From assembly GCA_946187695.1 (NCBI GenBank), contig CAMHSB010000014.1:1-47059 (forward strand): a stretch of 47,059 nt of DNA. Direction: 5' to 3'. A program made the position numbers and the translations under genes. This document shows, piece by piece, positions 11,401-19,734 of this stretch. This DNA is from an uncultured Bacteroidales bacterium (GTDB lineage Bacteria; Bacteroidota; Bacteroidia; Bacteroidales; Paludibacteraceae). The first letter of the stretch is position 1. Every line of letters begins with the position of its first letter. The notes below the pieces were generated by a model. The model saw nothing but the letters and a program-made list of their open reading frames with translations, was not told where the DNA came from and ran no database searches.

Positions 11401-12766
11401 CGTTATCGCAGTTAGCCGTAAGAACACCCTCACCCTCAAGGATGAGAAGACCGGTGTCATCCTCGCTACTTTCGATATCCCGTATTCGGCGAAACTCTTC
11501 GTCACCCCGGGTGAGAAATATACCAAGGGTACCCGCGTCTGCGAGTGGGATTCCTATAAGATTCCGCTCCTTATCGAGCAAGACGGTACTATCCGTCTCG
11601 AGGATGTCATCGAAGGTGTTACCTGTAAGACCGAGATCGATGAGCAAACCGGTAAGAAAGAGGTATATATCACCGAATCCAAGGATAAGACCAAACTGCC
11701 GCAGGCACATGTCGTGGACAAGGCCGGTAACGTCCTTCGCTCCTACAACCTGCCGGTAAAAGCCAACCTCGATGTCAAGGATGGCGATAAGGTCAAGATC
11801 GGTGACTCCCTCTTCTCCACCGCACGCGCGAAGAACAGCGGTGGTGATATCACCTCCGGTCTGCCGCGTATCACCGAGCTCTTCGAGGCACGTAACCCGT
11901 CTAACCCTGCTATCGTAGCCGAGATCGACGGTGAGATATCCTACGGTAAGATCAAACGTGGTAACCGTGAGCTCTTCATTACCAGCAAGCTCGGTGAGCA
12001 GAAGGCTTACTTGATCCCGTTGACCAAGCAGATCCTCGTACAGGAAGGTGACTTCGTACGTGCAGGTGCGCCGCTTTCGGATGGTGCCATCACGCCGGAC
12101 GATATCCTGGCGATCCAGGGTCCGACCGCTGTTCAGAACTACATCGTCAACGAGGCACAAGCTGTGTACCGTATGCAGGGTGTGGAGATCAACGATAAGC
12201 ACTTCGAGATCATCGTACGTCAGATGATGCGTAAGGTAGAGATCCTCGAACCGGGTGACACCCGTTACCTGGAGGGCGATATCGTCGACAAACTCGACTT
12301 CCTTGAGGAGAACGACCGCATATGGGGCCGCAAGGTCGTTACCGATGCAGGTGACTCCGAGAACCTCCGCGAAGGACAGATCGTTACTGCACGTCGTCTC
12401 CACGACGAGAACAGTGCGCTCCGTCGCCGCGATAAGAAACTCGTACAGGCACGTGATGCCGAGTGCGCTACCGCGAAACAGATACTCCAGGGTATCACCC
12501 GCGCTGCATTAGGAACGAAATCGTTCATGTCCGCTGCCTCCTTCCAGGAGACCACCAAGGTACTCAACGAAGCCGCTATCCGCGGTAAGGTCGATACCCT
12601 CGAGGGCATGAAAGAGAACGTCATCTGCGGTAACCTCATCCCGGCTGGTACCGGACTCCGTGACTTCTCCAAAGTCACCGTCCACAACGCCGAGGAGTAT
12701 GCCGCTATCCAAGCCGCCCGCGAGGCTGCCGAAGCCGCCCTTAACGGCGACGACGACCGCTACTAA
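8471..12766 (+). CDS. rpoC: DNA-directed RNA polymerase subunit beta'
   Basis: Largest RNA polymerase subunit, carrying the catalytic magnesium site. The 1431-residue product has the N-terminal zinc ribbon (C66, C68, C81, C84), the catalytic [12 protein letters not shown] motif with D485, D487 and D489, the second zinc site (C820, C893, C900, C903) and the trigger-loop region [16 protein letters not shown]. The C-terminus is intact and is followed by a terminator. It closes the core operon. Confidence 0.99.
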   Translation: MAFKQDNNKKTGFTKITIGLASPDEIMQLSSGEVLKPETINYRTYKPERDGLFCERIFGPTKDYECHCGKYKRIRYKGIVCERCGVEVTEKKVRRERMGHIKLVVPVAHIWYLRSLPSKMAALLGIPTKKLDTVIYYEKYLVVRAGALLGQEIGEKNENDKNRIPIEDKMLLDEDQYQQVMAILPEDNDMLEDTDPNKVIIKMGAEAVYDLLCGLDLDELSYELRATADKATSAQRRQEALKRLQVVEAFRASNGKNRPEWMILQALPVTPPELRPLVPLDGGRFATSDLNDLYRRVIIRNNRLKRLMEIKAPDVILRNEKRMLQEAVDSLFDNSRKTTAMKSEANRPLKSLSDSLKGKQGRFRQNLLGKRVDYSARSVIVVGPELKMHECGLPKEMAAELYKPFIIRKLIERGIVKTVKSAKKIIDRREPVIYEILEHVMEGHPVLLNRAPTLHRHGILAFQPKMIEGKAIQLHPLSCAGFNADFDGDQMAVHLPLSNEAILEAQLLMLGSHNILDPANGNPITVPSQDMILGLYYITKERAGAKGEGLAFYSEEEALIALNEGRVDVHAKVKVRIKGELIETTPGRVIVNQYVPEEIGYQNVLMKKGAVKAIITKVIKTCGVARAAKFLDDIKDLGYYQAFKGGLSFNLNDILIPEERKDQIAEGNAIVDDLYANYTMGLITDDERYRKTVDTWKEIDEKLKKVVMKHMEEADEGFNSVFMMMDSGARGNADQIKQLAGIRGIMGKPLKAGSTDTRTDIENPILANFKEGMSVLEYFISTHGARKGLADTALKTADAGYLTRRLVDVSHDVIINEEDCGTLRGLATRAVKDGDRVVASLSQRILGRVSVHDIHDNDGNLIIAAGEEFRDAQCEAIEAAGIEEVVIRSVLTCESKHGVCAKCYGRNLASRQMVQKGEAVGVIAAQAIGEPGTQLTLRTFHSGGLAGGSAAQSTYDLTRDGIVEIEDLRTITTAAGDVIAVSRKNTLTLKDEKTGVILATFDIPYSAKLFVTPGEKYTKGTRVCEWDSYKIPLLIEQDGTIRLEDVIEGVTCKTEIDEQTGKKEVYITESKDKTKLPQAHVVDKAGNVLRSYNLPVKANLDVKDGDKVKIGDSLFSTARAKNSGGDITSGLPRITELFEARNPSNPAIVAEIDGEISYGKIKRGNRELFITSKLGEQKAYLIPLTKQILVQEGDFVRAGAPLSDGAITPDDILAIQGPTAVQNYIVNEAQAVYRMQGVEINDKHFEIIVRQMMRKVEILEPGDTRYLEGDIVDKLDFLEENDRIWGRKVVTDAGDSENLREGQIVTARRLHDENSALRRRDKKLVQARDAECATAKQILQGITRAALGTKSFMSAASFQETTKVLNEAAIRGKVDTLEGMKENVICGNLIPAGTGLRDFSKVTVHNAEEYAAIQAAREAAEAALNGDDDRY

Positions 12767-12786
12767 TCCGCACTACGGATCATAAG

Positions 12787-12823
12787 ACAAAGTGGGAACC
12801 CATTAGGGTTCCTTCTTTGTTTT
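12787..12823 (+). terminator. Terminator after rpoC
   Basis: A long hairpin starts 20 bp after the rpoC stop. An outer stem ACAAAG/CTTTGT and an inner stem GGAACCC/GGGTTCC are separated by a 2x2 internal loop, and the 3' side runs into T-rich sequence. It marks the end of the tuf-rpoC cluster. Confidence 0.85.
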
Positions 12824-13081
12824 CGGGGGATTTTTTCTTGGGGGATTTTTTTCTTTCTTTTTGTTCTCCTCTCTTGCGGTTTGCGCTCTGTAGGGTGTTC
12901 GTTTCTCTTCACGTCTTGTGTTTCCCTTCCCGCCTCCCCGCAAACCCGCCATCCCACTTACCCGCGCTGGTATCCTCGCCTTTTCTTTTCGTGCCGTTGT
13001 TTACCTGCGGTGTTTTCGTGCTGGCTGTTTACCTTCGGTGATTGGCTGTTTAGTAGGGTAGAATCTCCCTTATATACGTCC
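12824..13081 (+). other. Pyrimidine-rich spacer between rpoC and the regulator gene
   Basis: No supported gene. The stretch begins with a tandem duplication of a 15-bp unit, GGGGGATTTTTTCTT (12825-12839 and 12840-12855, the second with one extra T), and continues strongly pyrimidine-rich on the plus strand. Open frames here give low-complexity peptides and overlap the convergent regulator gene, so they were not called. Confidence 0.5.
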
Positions 13082-15457
13082 TTATTCCCCTTGCGTCCTG
13101 TATTCGGTCGGGGTGTGACCGGTGCTGGACTTGAAGCACTTGGCGAAATACTTAGGATCGGTGAAGCCGCAAGAGTAGGCTACCTCTTTGGCGGCCATAT
13201 CGGTCGTACGGAGCAGTTGGCAGGCGTGTTTGATTCGCGCGGCCTGCAAGAAGTCCTTCGCCGAGAGGTTGAACAGATCGTGCATCTTTCGGTTGAGCGA
13301 TGAGCGGGACATGCAAACACGATCGGCGAGGTCATCAATGACCGCTTCGCTGTTGTCCATGTTCTCTTCGAGCCATTTATGCAGCGCATTCAGGAACTCC
13401 TCATCTTTGCTCAACCGTCCCGGGGCTATGATCTCAGGGATAGGTAACGGCTCATTTTTCTGCTCCATCGCCGACATTCTCTCTTGCAGATCCAGATACG
13501 CATTGAGGGTCTCTTCGCGTTGCTTGCGGTGGGTACGCACACGATAGGTCTGAAGCGTGATAACAACGGTGATGAGCAGCAATAATCCTATCTGCAGTAT
13601 CCAACCGGTGGTACTCTCCCAGAAGGTCGGAGTAACCGTGATAGATAGCTTACGTGTGTTGTCCTGCCATTGACCAAGAGCATTGGTCGAACGCACCTCG
13701 AAGATATACTGACCCGGCGTAAGGTCTTGAAAGAGCACTTGCCCTATCTTGGTCGGAGCTTCCCATGGCTGGTCTTTCTTCCCCTCTTTGTAAAACCGTG
13801 TCTTATAGTGGATATCTTCATTCCCCCTGTAATCGAGTGCCGCAAACTGCAATCCCATACTACGTTCGTTAGCCGCAAGCGTAATCTGTGTCAGTTCATC
13901 TACGGCATAGTTCGGTTTTCCTTCTAAGTAGATGGTGCTCAGCGCAATACGTACCGATTCCTTCTCCGGCACCAATTCAGACTTATCCAGTACCAGCATA
14001 CCGTCCATCGGTGCAATCACTATCCGTCCATCCCCTAAATCGATAGGCCAGGTCTCGCCCATGATAAAAGGTCGTTTGTCGGATGTTTGGAAGAAAGACT
14101 TGCCGTAGTTGGTAATGGTTGAATGTTGAATATTGAATATGGAAAAGGCACTATTGCATTGCACCAATAATTCGTTTTCGCTCCACGGCATGATATCATA
14201 AATAATATCGCTGGCAAGACCGTTATCATGGGTGATATGTTCAAACTCCAATTTATCCGCATGAATATCATTGCCTATCATTCGATTGATACCACCACCT
14301 TCGGTTCCTACATAGAGTTGCCCCTCATAGAGGCACATGCACATCACCGCATTGCTGTTGAGCGACGAAGCACGATTGCCTTCGCGTTGATGCAACCGCA
14401 GTCCTTTCTTATCGAGCACCAGCAGACCTTTGGTCGTAGCTGCCAGCACGGTGTTGTCTTCCGTAATCAGCAGACGACGAATAGATATCTCTTCCGTACC
14501 GGGTATCTGCACGAATGTCTCCCCTTGCTGTTTCCAAAGACCAAAACCATAGGTGGCTGCCCAAATCGTTCCGTTAGCGTCTTCCGCTATCTCATAGACG
14601 TTGCGCACCGGTTCGTGGCGTTTAAGGCCCAAGGTATGCGGATTGTTATCTCCTTCGAGCAGGCAACCCGGTTTACAACCTATCCAAGTGTGTTTCCCAT
14701 CACGACTCTCAAAGAAACAATAAGGTTGATCACCGAAAGAAACAGGGCCTTTACTCATGTGTCCGTCCGGATGCACATACCCGATCAGATGGAAAGCGGA
14801 GTCATAGACCATGATCTGCTTGCTGCTACGCCCGGATGCCAGAATATTACCATCCTGCAGGCGTATCATCGCGCGTACATCTTCCTTATTAATGCGCGTA
14901 CCGCGGGTGTGTACGGGTGAAGCCACATAGACACCGTGGTCGTCAATGAGCCAGTGATTACCTTGTCGGTCTTTGTAGTCACGACGGATATTCTTGAGAC
15001 GCAGATTACCTAAGTCCGTATATACTTCTTTCTCGCGCCATAAATCCGGATTACGCCGCATCTGCATGTTTGACACTGCGGCAGCCTCGGTGGAATCTGG
15101 AAGAGCCTCAAAACGGCACGTCTTCGTGTTAAACCGCACTACATGGTCATCAATAAGACATAGGAGATTATTATCTTCTATCAATTGAAGTCGACGAATA
15201 CGATCAGAGGACATCGACAGACCATCCTCGTCCGCTGCTTTGAACGCCACAAAACGATAGCCGTCAAAGCGGTTGAGACCATTGTACGTAGCAATCCACA
15301 TCATGCCCGTACTGTCTTGCAACGTACGCGTGGTGCGCCAATGACTCAAGCCGTCTGAATCATCATAGAAACGAAGGGAATAGTCCTCGGCAAGGAGAGA
15401 AAAACTGACTACTGATAGCAGAAAACTGATAACGATAAGCACGCGTCTCATGGTCAT
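13082..15457 (-). CDS. Membrane-tethered AraC-type regulator with sensor propeller (kinase-less HTCS-like)
   Basis: Probable carbohydrate sensor and transcription activator of this locus. The 791-residue product has a signal peptide (MRRVLIVISFLLSVVSF region), a periplasmic two-component-regulator propeller with repeated units such as DSTGMMWIATYNGLNRF, a Y_Y_Y domain (about residues 545-610), one TM helix (about 612-636), a short cytoplasmic linker and a C-terminal AraC-family HTH (last ~100 residues). Hybrid two-component regulators of Bacteroides usually also carry kinase, ATPase and receiver domains (about 1300-1400 aa); none is present here, so the periplasmic signal would pass directly to the HTH. 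The ATG at 15457 (or 15451) was chosen because a promoter -7 box lies at 15476-15484, inside the longer frame. It is divergent from xylB. Its own gene contains two 7-bp repeat tracts. Confidence 0.88.
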   Translation of the reverse strand: MTMRRVLIVISFLLSVVSFSLLAEDYSLRFYDDSDGLSHWRTTRTLQDSTGMMWIATYNGLNRFDGYRFVAFKAADEDGLSMSSDRIRRLQLIEDNNLLCLIDDHVVRFNTKTCRFEALPDSTEAAAVSNMQMRRNPDLWREKEVYTDLGNLRLKNIRRDYKDRQGNHWLIDDHGVYVASPVHTRGTRINKEDVRAMIRLQDGNILASGRSSKQIMVYDSAFHLIGYVHPDGHMSKGPVSFGDQPYCFFESRDGKHTWIGCKPGCLLEGDNNPHTLGLKRHEPVRNVYEIAEDANGTIWAATYGFGLWKQQGETFVQIPGTEEISIRRLLITEDNTVLAATTKGLLVLDKKGLRLHQREGNRASSLNSNAVMCMCLYEGQLYVGTEGGGINRMIGNDIHADKLEFEHITHDNGLASDIIYDIMPWSENELLVQCNSAFSIFNIQHSTITNYGKSFFQTSDKRPFIMGETWPIDLGDGRIVIAPMDGMLVLDKSELVPEKESVRIALSTIYLEGKPNYAVDELTQITLAANERSMGLQFAALDYRGNEDIHYKTRFYKEGKKDQPWEAPTKIGQVLFQDLTPGQYIFEVRSTNALGQWQDNTRKLSITVTPTFWESTTGWILQIGLLLLITVVITLQTYRVRTHRKQREETLNAYLDLQERMSAMEQKNEPLPIPEIIAPGRLSKDEEFLNALHKWLEENMDNSEAVIDDLADRVCMSRSSLNRKMHDLFNLSAKDFLQAARIKHACQLLRTTDMAAKEVAYSCGFTDPKYFAKCFKSSTGHTPTEYRTQGE
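14111..14145 (+). repeat. Degenerate 7-bp repeats inside the regulator gene (TTGAATN type)
   Basis: Consecutive heptads GTTGAAT, GTTGAAT, ATTGAAT, ATGGAAA (14118-14145), preceded by GGTAATG. On the coding strand they encode the FSIFNIQHSTITNYG stretch within the propeller. Same heptad core as the tract in the signal peptide of the second PL10 gene. Confidence 0.75.
15401..15435 (-). repeat. Degenerate 7-bp repeats in the regulator signal peptide
   Basis: On the coding strand the heptads read TCGTTAT, CAGTTTT, CTGCTAT, CAGTAGT, CAGTTTT, with CAG or CTG recurring every seven bases. They encode the hydrophobic core of the signal peptide (VISFLLSVVSF). Confidence 0.55.
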
Positions 15458-15475
15458 TGGGTGTAAAAAATCGCC

Positions 15476-15508
15476 GCAAAGGTAGTAAAAATTTCTCATA
15501 TATACAAA
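15476..15508 (-). promoter_or_regulatory. Promoter of the regulator gene
   Basis: On the minus strand TTTG (15508-15505), a 20-bp spacer and TACCTTTGC (15484-15476) match the Bacteroidetes sigma-A consensus exactly. Expected start of transcription is near 15469, leaving a leader of about 12-18 nt. It rules out the longer reading of the regulator frame. Confidence 0.8.
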
Positions 15509-15558
15509 TTTATTTGTAATTTGGAAAAAAAATACCCCTCCATATGCGCGATAAGCAG

Positions 15559-15567
15559 TACTTTTGC
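15559..15567 (+). promoter_or_regulatory. -7 box upstream of xylB
   Basis: TACTTTTGC matches the TAnnTTTGC -7 element, 20 bp before the xylB start codon. No matching TTTG is seen at the expected -33 position, which fits a promoter that needs an activator, plausibly the divergent AraC-type regulator. Confidence 0.6.
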
Positions 15568-15586
15568 AGCGAAAATTGAAAACGAC

Positions 15587-16975
15587 ATGTATTTACTTGG
15601 TTTTGACATAGGAAGTTCGTCCGTAAAGGTATCGCTGGTAGAAGCAGCATCCGGACAAGTAGCCGCATCGGCGCAGTACCCCAAATCCGAAGCACCTATC
15701 ATCTCCCACCATGCAGGTTGGGCAGAACAGGAACCGGAGATGTGGTGGCAGAACGCGCAAGCAGCCCTCAAAGAGGTGCTTGCCAAATCACCAATCACCA
15801 ATCACCATACGGCGCAAGCAGATCGGAAGAAATCACAAATTGATGCCATCGGCATCAGTTACCAGATGCACGGATTGGTGTGCGTCGATAAAGCAGGCGA
15901 GGTATTACGTCCCGCTATCATCTGGTGCGACAGCCGTGCAGCGCAATATGGCACGAACTTCACGGCCGGTAAACTCCGTTGGGTCAAAGATAACGAACCC
16001 GATATATACGCACGCACCTATAAAATCATGCTTCCCGGTGATTATATCGCGTATCGTCTGACCGGACGTATGTGTACGACCGCGAGCGGTATCAGCGAGA
16101 TGGATTGGCGCGATGAGTTGGGGCTGGACCGCGACAAACTGCCTCAGATCGTAGAGACTTTCGGCGAACAAGGTTGTCTGACCGAAGAGGCTGCCCAATG
16201 GCTGGGTCTGCAAGCTGGTATCCCGGTGACCTATCGCGCCGGTGATCAACCGAACAATGCCCTCTCGTTAGGTGTACTCCATTCGGGTGAGATCGCATCT
16301 ACCGCCGGTACGTCGGGTGTGGTGTATGGTGTGACGGATTCGACCGCCAAGGATCCTCTCGCACGCGTCAATAATTTTATACACGTGAACGGTCTCACCG
16401 GCATCCTGCTGTGCATCAACGGTACAGGTATCCTCAATTCCTGGATGCATCACAACGTAGCGCCCGACCTCTCCTATCCTCAGATGAACGATGAGGCCGC
16501 CAAAGCACCGATCGGTTGCAAAGGGCTGAGTGTGCTGCCTTTCGGAAACGGTGCAGAACGCATGCTCCAAAACGAAGAACGGGGTTGCTCCATTCATGGA
16601 CTAAGCTTCACGCAACATAAGCGTGCGCACCTCCTTCGTGCCGCACAGGAAGGTATTGTCTTCAGCTTTATGTACGGCATCGAGATCATGGAGCAGATGG
16701 GACTCAAGGTTTCGACCATCCATGCCGGCAATGCCAATATGTTCCTCTCGCCGATCTTCCGCGAGACCTTAGCCGGCGTGAGTGGAGCGACGATTCTGCT
16801 CCACGACACGGACGGTGCAGCCGGCGCTGCCAAAGGTGCAGGTATCGGAGCCGGTATCTACAAGACCCCCGAAGAGGCGTTCGATACGCTCAAGATCCTG
16901 GAGAAAATCGAACCCAAGAACCAAACGCAGTACAAGGCTGCTTATGAACAATGGAAAAAATATTTAACTAAATAA
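15587..16975 (+). CDS. xylB: Xylulokinase
   Basis: Phosphorylates D-xylulose to xylulose 5-phosphate in the cytoplasm. The 462-residue FGGY-family kinase has the N-terminal phosphate motif LGFDIGSSSVKVSL, substrate-region MHGLVCVD, the GDQPNNALSLGVLHSG and STAGTSGVVYG segments, and the C-terminal ATP-binding GAAGAAKGAGIGAGIY region. The start at MYLLGFDIG was chosen over a TTG-initiated frame because the latter would begin upstream of the -7 box. An unusual insertion around residues 66-80 (SPITNHHTAQADRKKSQ) is encoded by three exact copies of a 7-bp repeat. First gene of the xylose/pectin operon; xylA follows after 11 bp. Confidence 0.93.
   Translation: MYLLGFDIGSSSVKVSLVEAASGQVAASAQYPKSEAPIISHHAGWAEQEPEMWWQNAQAALKEVLAKSPITNHHTAQADRKKSQIDAIGISYQMHGLVCVDKAGEVLRPAIIWCDSRAAQYGTNFTAGKLRWVKDNEPDIYARTYKIMLPGDYIAYRLTGRMCTTASGISEMDWRDELGLDRDKLPQIVETFGEQGCLTEEAAQWLGLQAGIPVTYRAGDQPNNALSLGVLHSGEIASTAGTSGVVYGVTDSTAKDPLARVNNFIHVNGLTGILLCINGTGILNSWMHHNVAPDLSYPQMNDEAAKAPIGCKGLSVLPFGNGAERMLQNEERGCSIHGLSFTQHKRAHLLRAAQEGIVFSFMYGIEIMEQMGLKVSTIHAGNANMFLSPIFRETLAGVSGATILLHDTDGAAGAAKGAGIGAGIYKTPEEAFDTLKILEKIEPKNQTQYKAAYEQWKKYLTK
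15786..15806 (+). repeat. Three tandem copies of AATCACC in xylB
   Basis: Three perfect heptads AATCACC in a row (21 bp, so the frame is kept) encode the loop insertion KSPITNHH in the first domain of the kinase. Belongs to the AANNACC group together with tracts in the first PL10 and GH43 genes. Confidence 0.85.
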
Positions 16976-16986
16976 ATCTACAAATT

Positions 16987-18303
16987 ATGGCAAAAGAGTA
17001 TTTCCCGCAGATCGGTAAGATCGCGTATGAAGGACCGGAGTCCAAGAACCCGATGGCATTTCATTACTATGACGCAGAGCGCGTAGTAGCCGGTAAGAAA
17101 ATGAAAGATTGGATGCGTTTCGCAATGGCATGGTGGCATACCCTCTGTGCAGAAGGAGCAGACCAGTTCGGCGGTGGCACGAAGCATTTCCCGTGGAACG
17201 AAGGTCCGGATGCCGTAACGATCGCCAAGCAGAAAGCCGATGCCGGTTTCGAGATCATGCAGAAACTCGGTTTCCCGTATTTTTGCTTCCATGATGTGGA
17301 CCTCGTCAGCGAAGGCAACAGCGTAGAGGAGTATGAGGAAAACCTGAAAGCCATCACCGACTACCTGAAAGTAAAGATGGACGAGACGGGTATTAAACTC
17401 CTTTGGTCCACCGCGAACGTGTTCGGTAACGGTCGTTACATGAACGGCGCCAGCACCAACCCTGACTTTGACGTTGTAGCCCGCGCGATCGTGCAAATCA
17501 AGAACGCCATCGATGCCGGTATCAAACTCGGTGCAGAGAACTATGTCTTCTGGGGTGGTCGTGAGGGTTACATGAGCCTGCTGAACACCGATCAAAAACG
17601 CGAGAAAGAGCACATGGCCATGATGCTGCGTATGGCACGCGACTATGCACGTTCCAAGGGCTTCAAGGGTACCTTCCTCATCGAGCCCAAACCGATGGAG
17701 CCGTCCAAGCACCAATATGATGTCGACACCGAGACCGTTATCGGTTTCCTCAAAGCACACGGCCTGGAGAAAGACTTCAAAGTAAATATTGAGGTCAACC
17801 ACGCGACTCTCGCCGGTCATACCTTCGAGCACGAACTGGCTGTAGCGGTAGATAACGGTATGCTCGGTTCCATCGACGCCAACCGCGGTGACTACCAGAA
17901 CGGTTGGGACACCGACCAGTTCCCTATTGACAACTACGAGCTGACCCAAGCATGGATGCAGATCGTACGTAACGGTGGTCTGGGTAACGGCGGTACCAAT
18001 TTCGACTCCAAGACCCGTCGTAACTCCACCGATCTGGAGGATATCTTCATCGCTCATATCAGCGGTATGGATGCTTGTGCACGTGCGCTCCTCAACGCCG
18101 TGGAAATCATGGAGAAATCGCCGATTCCGGCAATGCTCAAAGAGCGTTATGCTTCCTTCGATAAAGGTCTGGGTAAGGACTTCGAGGACGGTAAACTGAC
18201 GCTGGAGCAAGTCTATGAGTACGGTAAGAAAGTAGGCGAGCCCAAGCAAACCAGCGGTAAACAAGAGTTGTACGAGGCAATCGTAGCATTGTACACAAAA
18301 TAA
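16987..18303 (+). CDS. xylA: Xylose isomerase, class II
   Basis: Converts D-xylose to D-xylulose. The 438-residue protein has the length and N-terminal extension of class II enzymes. Catalytic His and Asp lie in FCFHDVD (H102, D105), followed by the WSTANVFGNGRYMNGA and FWGGREGY signatures and metal-binding E233 in FLIEPKPMEPSKHQYD. Sequence is intact. It sits between xylB and xylE with 7-11 bp gaps, so the three are almost certainly cotranscribed. Confidence 0.98.
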   Translation: MAKEYFPQIGKIAYEGPESKNPMAFHYYDAERVVAGKKMKDWMRFAMAWWHTLCAEGADQFGGGTKHFPWNEGPDAVTIAKQKADAGFEIMQKLGFPYFCFHDVDLVSEGNSVEEYEENLKAITDYLKVKMDETGIKLLWSTANVFGNGRYMNGASTNPDFDVVARAIVQIKNAIDAGIKLGAENYVFWGGREGYMSLLNTDQKREKEHMAMMLRMARDYARSKGFKGTFLIEPKPMEPSKHQYDVDTETVIGFLKAHGLEKDFKVNIEVNHATLAGHTFEHELAVAVDNGMLGSIDANRGDYQNGWDTDQFPIDNYELTQAWMQIVRNGGLGNGGTNFDSKTRRNSTDLEDIFIAHISGMDACARALLNAVEIMEKSPIPAMLKERYASFDKGLGKDFEDGKLTLEQVYEYGKKVGEPKQTSGKQELYEAIVALYTK

Positions 18304-18310
18304 TACCATT

Positions 18311-19720
18311 ATGCGCTCTGACAAGCACAAACTAAACTTGTTCGGAATCGTCCTTGTGGCGGTGATCGGAGGGCTGCTGTTCGGTTACGACACGGCAGTT
18401 ATCTCCGGTGCCGAGCGGGGTATGGAGCAGTTCTTCTCTTCCTCCTCCCACTTCGACTATACCGACTTCTGGCATGGTTTCAGCACCTCTTCCGCCCTCA
18501 TCGGTTGCATCATCGGTGCGTTCCTGTCAGGCCTTTTATCCTCGCGCCTGGGACGAAAGAAATCGCTCTTCATCGCGGGACTCTTATTCTTTATCTCCGC
18601 ATGGGGTTCCTTCGCTCCGGAATCGGGTATTCTGCCCTACGGCGAACCGACCTTGACCTTGCTCATCGTCTTTAATATCTACCGTATAATCGGTGGTATC
18701 GGTGTGGGCTTGGCTTCCGCTATCTGCCCGATGTATATCGCCGAGATTGCCCCTGCCGACAGGCGTGGCGCACTCGTCAGTTGGAACCAGTTCGCGATCA
18801 TCTTCGGTCAGTTGGTGGTGTATTTCGTCAATTTCCTGATCATCAAGTCGCATATCAACGACCCGGCGATTGTGGAGTGGACGACCAACACCAGTTGGCG
18901 CGTCATGTTCGTCAGCGAATGTGTACCCGCAGCGACCTTCGCCTTACTGATTCTGCTCGTTCCCGAGAGTCCTCGTTATCTGGCGCTCAACGGTCGGGAC
19001 GAAGAGGCACTCAAGGTGCTCGTCAAACTGCATAGTCCGGAGCGTGCGATCGAGATCGTGCAGGATATCCACGCCACGGCCACCGAGAAACGCGAACCAC
19101 TGATGACCTTCGGTTGGCTCGTCATCTTCGTGGGTATCATGCTTTCTGTCTTCCAGCAGATCGTCGGCATCAATGCAGTGCTCTATTTTGCACCGCGTAT
19201 CTTCGAGTCAATGGGTGTCGGCAACCCGATGATCTTCACGGTCATCATGGGTGTGGTGAACATCTCCTTTACCCTGCTCGCCATCTTCACGGTCGAGAAA
19301 CTCGGCCGTAAACCGCTGCTGATTGTCGGATCGCTCTTGATGGCCGTCGGAGCCGCAGGCGTAGCGCTGATCAATATGGTGACACTCCCTGCTTGGGTAG
19401 CGGTTGCCAGCATAATGATCTACAGCGCGGCCTTCATGTTCAGTTGGGGACCCATATGCTGGGTCTATATGTCCGAACTCTTCCCGAACACCATCCGTTC
19501 GCAGGCTACGGCTATTGCTGTTGCTTTCCAATGGATCAGCAATTTCGTGGTAAGTTCCAGTTTCGTACCTTTGTACAACTACAGCCATTCGATGGTTTAT
19601 ATCATCTACGGTGTGATCTGTCTTCTTGCAGCCCTCTTTGTCTGGAAACTTGTTCCCGAGACCAAAGGCAAAACCCTCGAACAGATAACCACCATGTGGC
19701 GTGAAAAAGCAAAACAGTAA
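18311..19720 (+). CDS. xylE: D-xylose:H+ symporter of the MFS sugar porter family
   Basis: Inner-membrane importer, probably for xylose given its neighbours. The 469-residue protein has 12 predicted TM helices and the sugar-porter motifs GGLLFGYDTAVISGA, SRLGRKK, PADRRGA, VPESPRYL, QQIVGINAVLYFAPRIF, EKLGRKP and VPETKGKTLEQI. The QQ...N pair in the seventh helix matches the xylose-binding residues of E. coli XylE. Substrate is inferred from family and operon rather than shown; arabinose or another pentose cannot be excluded. Confidence 0.9.
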   Translation: MRSDKHKLNLFGIVLVAVIGGLLFGYDTAVISGAERGMEQFFSSSSHFDYTDFWHGFSTSSALIGCIIGAFLSGLLSSRLGRKKSLFIAGLLFFISAWGSFAPESGILPYGEPTLTLLIVFNIYRIIGGIGVGLASAICPMYIAEIAPADRRGALVSWNQFAIIFGQLVVYFVNFLIIKSHINDPAIVEWTTNTSWRVMFVSECVPAATFALLILLVPESPRYLALNGRDEEALKVLVKLHSPERAIEIVQDIHATATEKREPLMTFGWLVIFVGIMLSVFQQIVGINAVLYFAPRIFESMGVGNPMIFTVIMGVVNISFTLLAIFTVEKLGRKPLLIVGSLLMAVGAAGVALINMVTLPAWVAVASIMIYSAAFMFSWGPICWVYMSELFPNTIRSQATAIAVAFQWISNFVVSSSFVPLYNYSHSMVYIIYGVICLLAALFVWKLVPETKGKTLEQITTMWREKAKQ

Positions 19721-19734
19721 ACAAATCATATACT

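Noticed and set aside
5363..12403. Open frames of 974 and 1315 codons on the minus strand across rpoB and rpoC
   Set aside because: They are antisense to two certain genes, have low-complexity composition and arise from the biased codon use of highly expressed genes.
12881..13303. Plus-strand open frame after rpoC
   Set aside because: Pyrimidine-rich, low-complexity product that overlaps the regulator gene and has no promoter or conserved motif.
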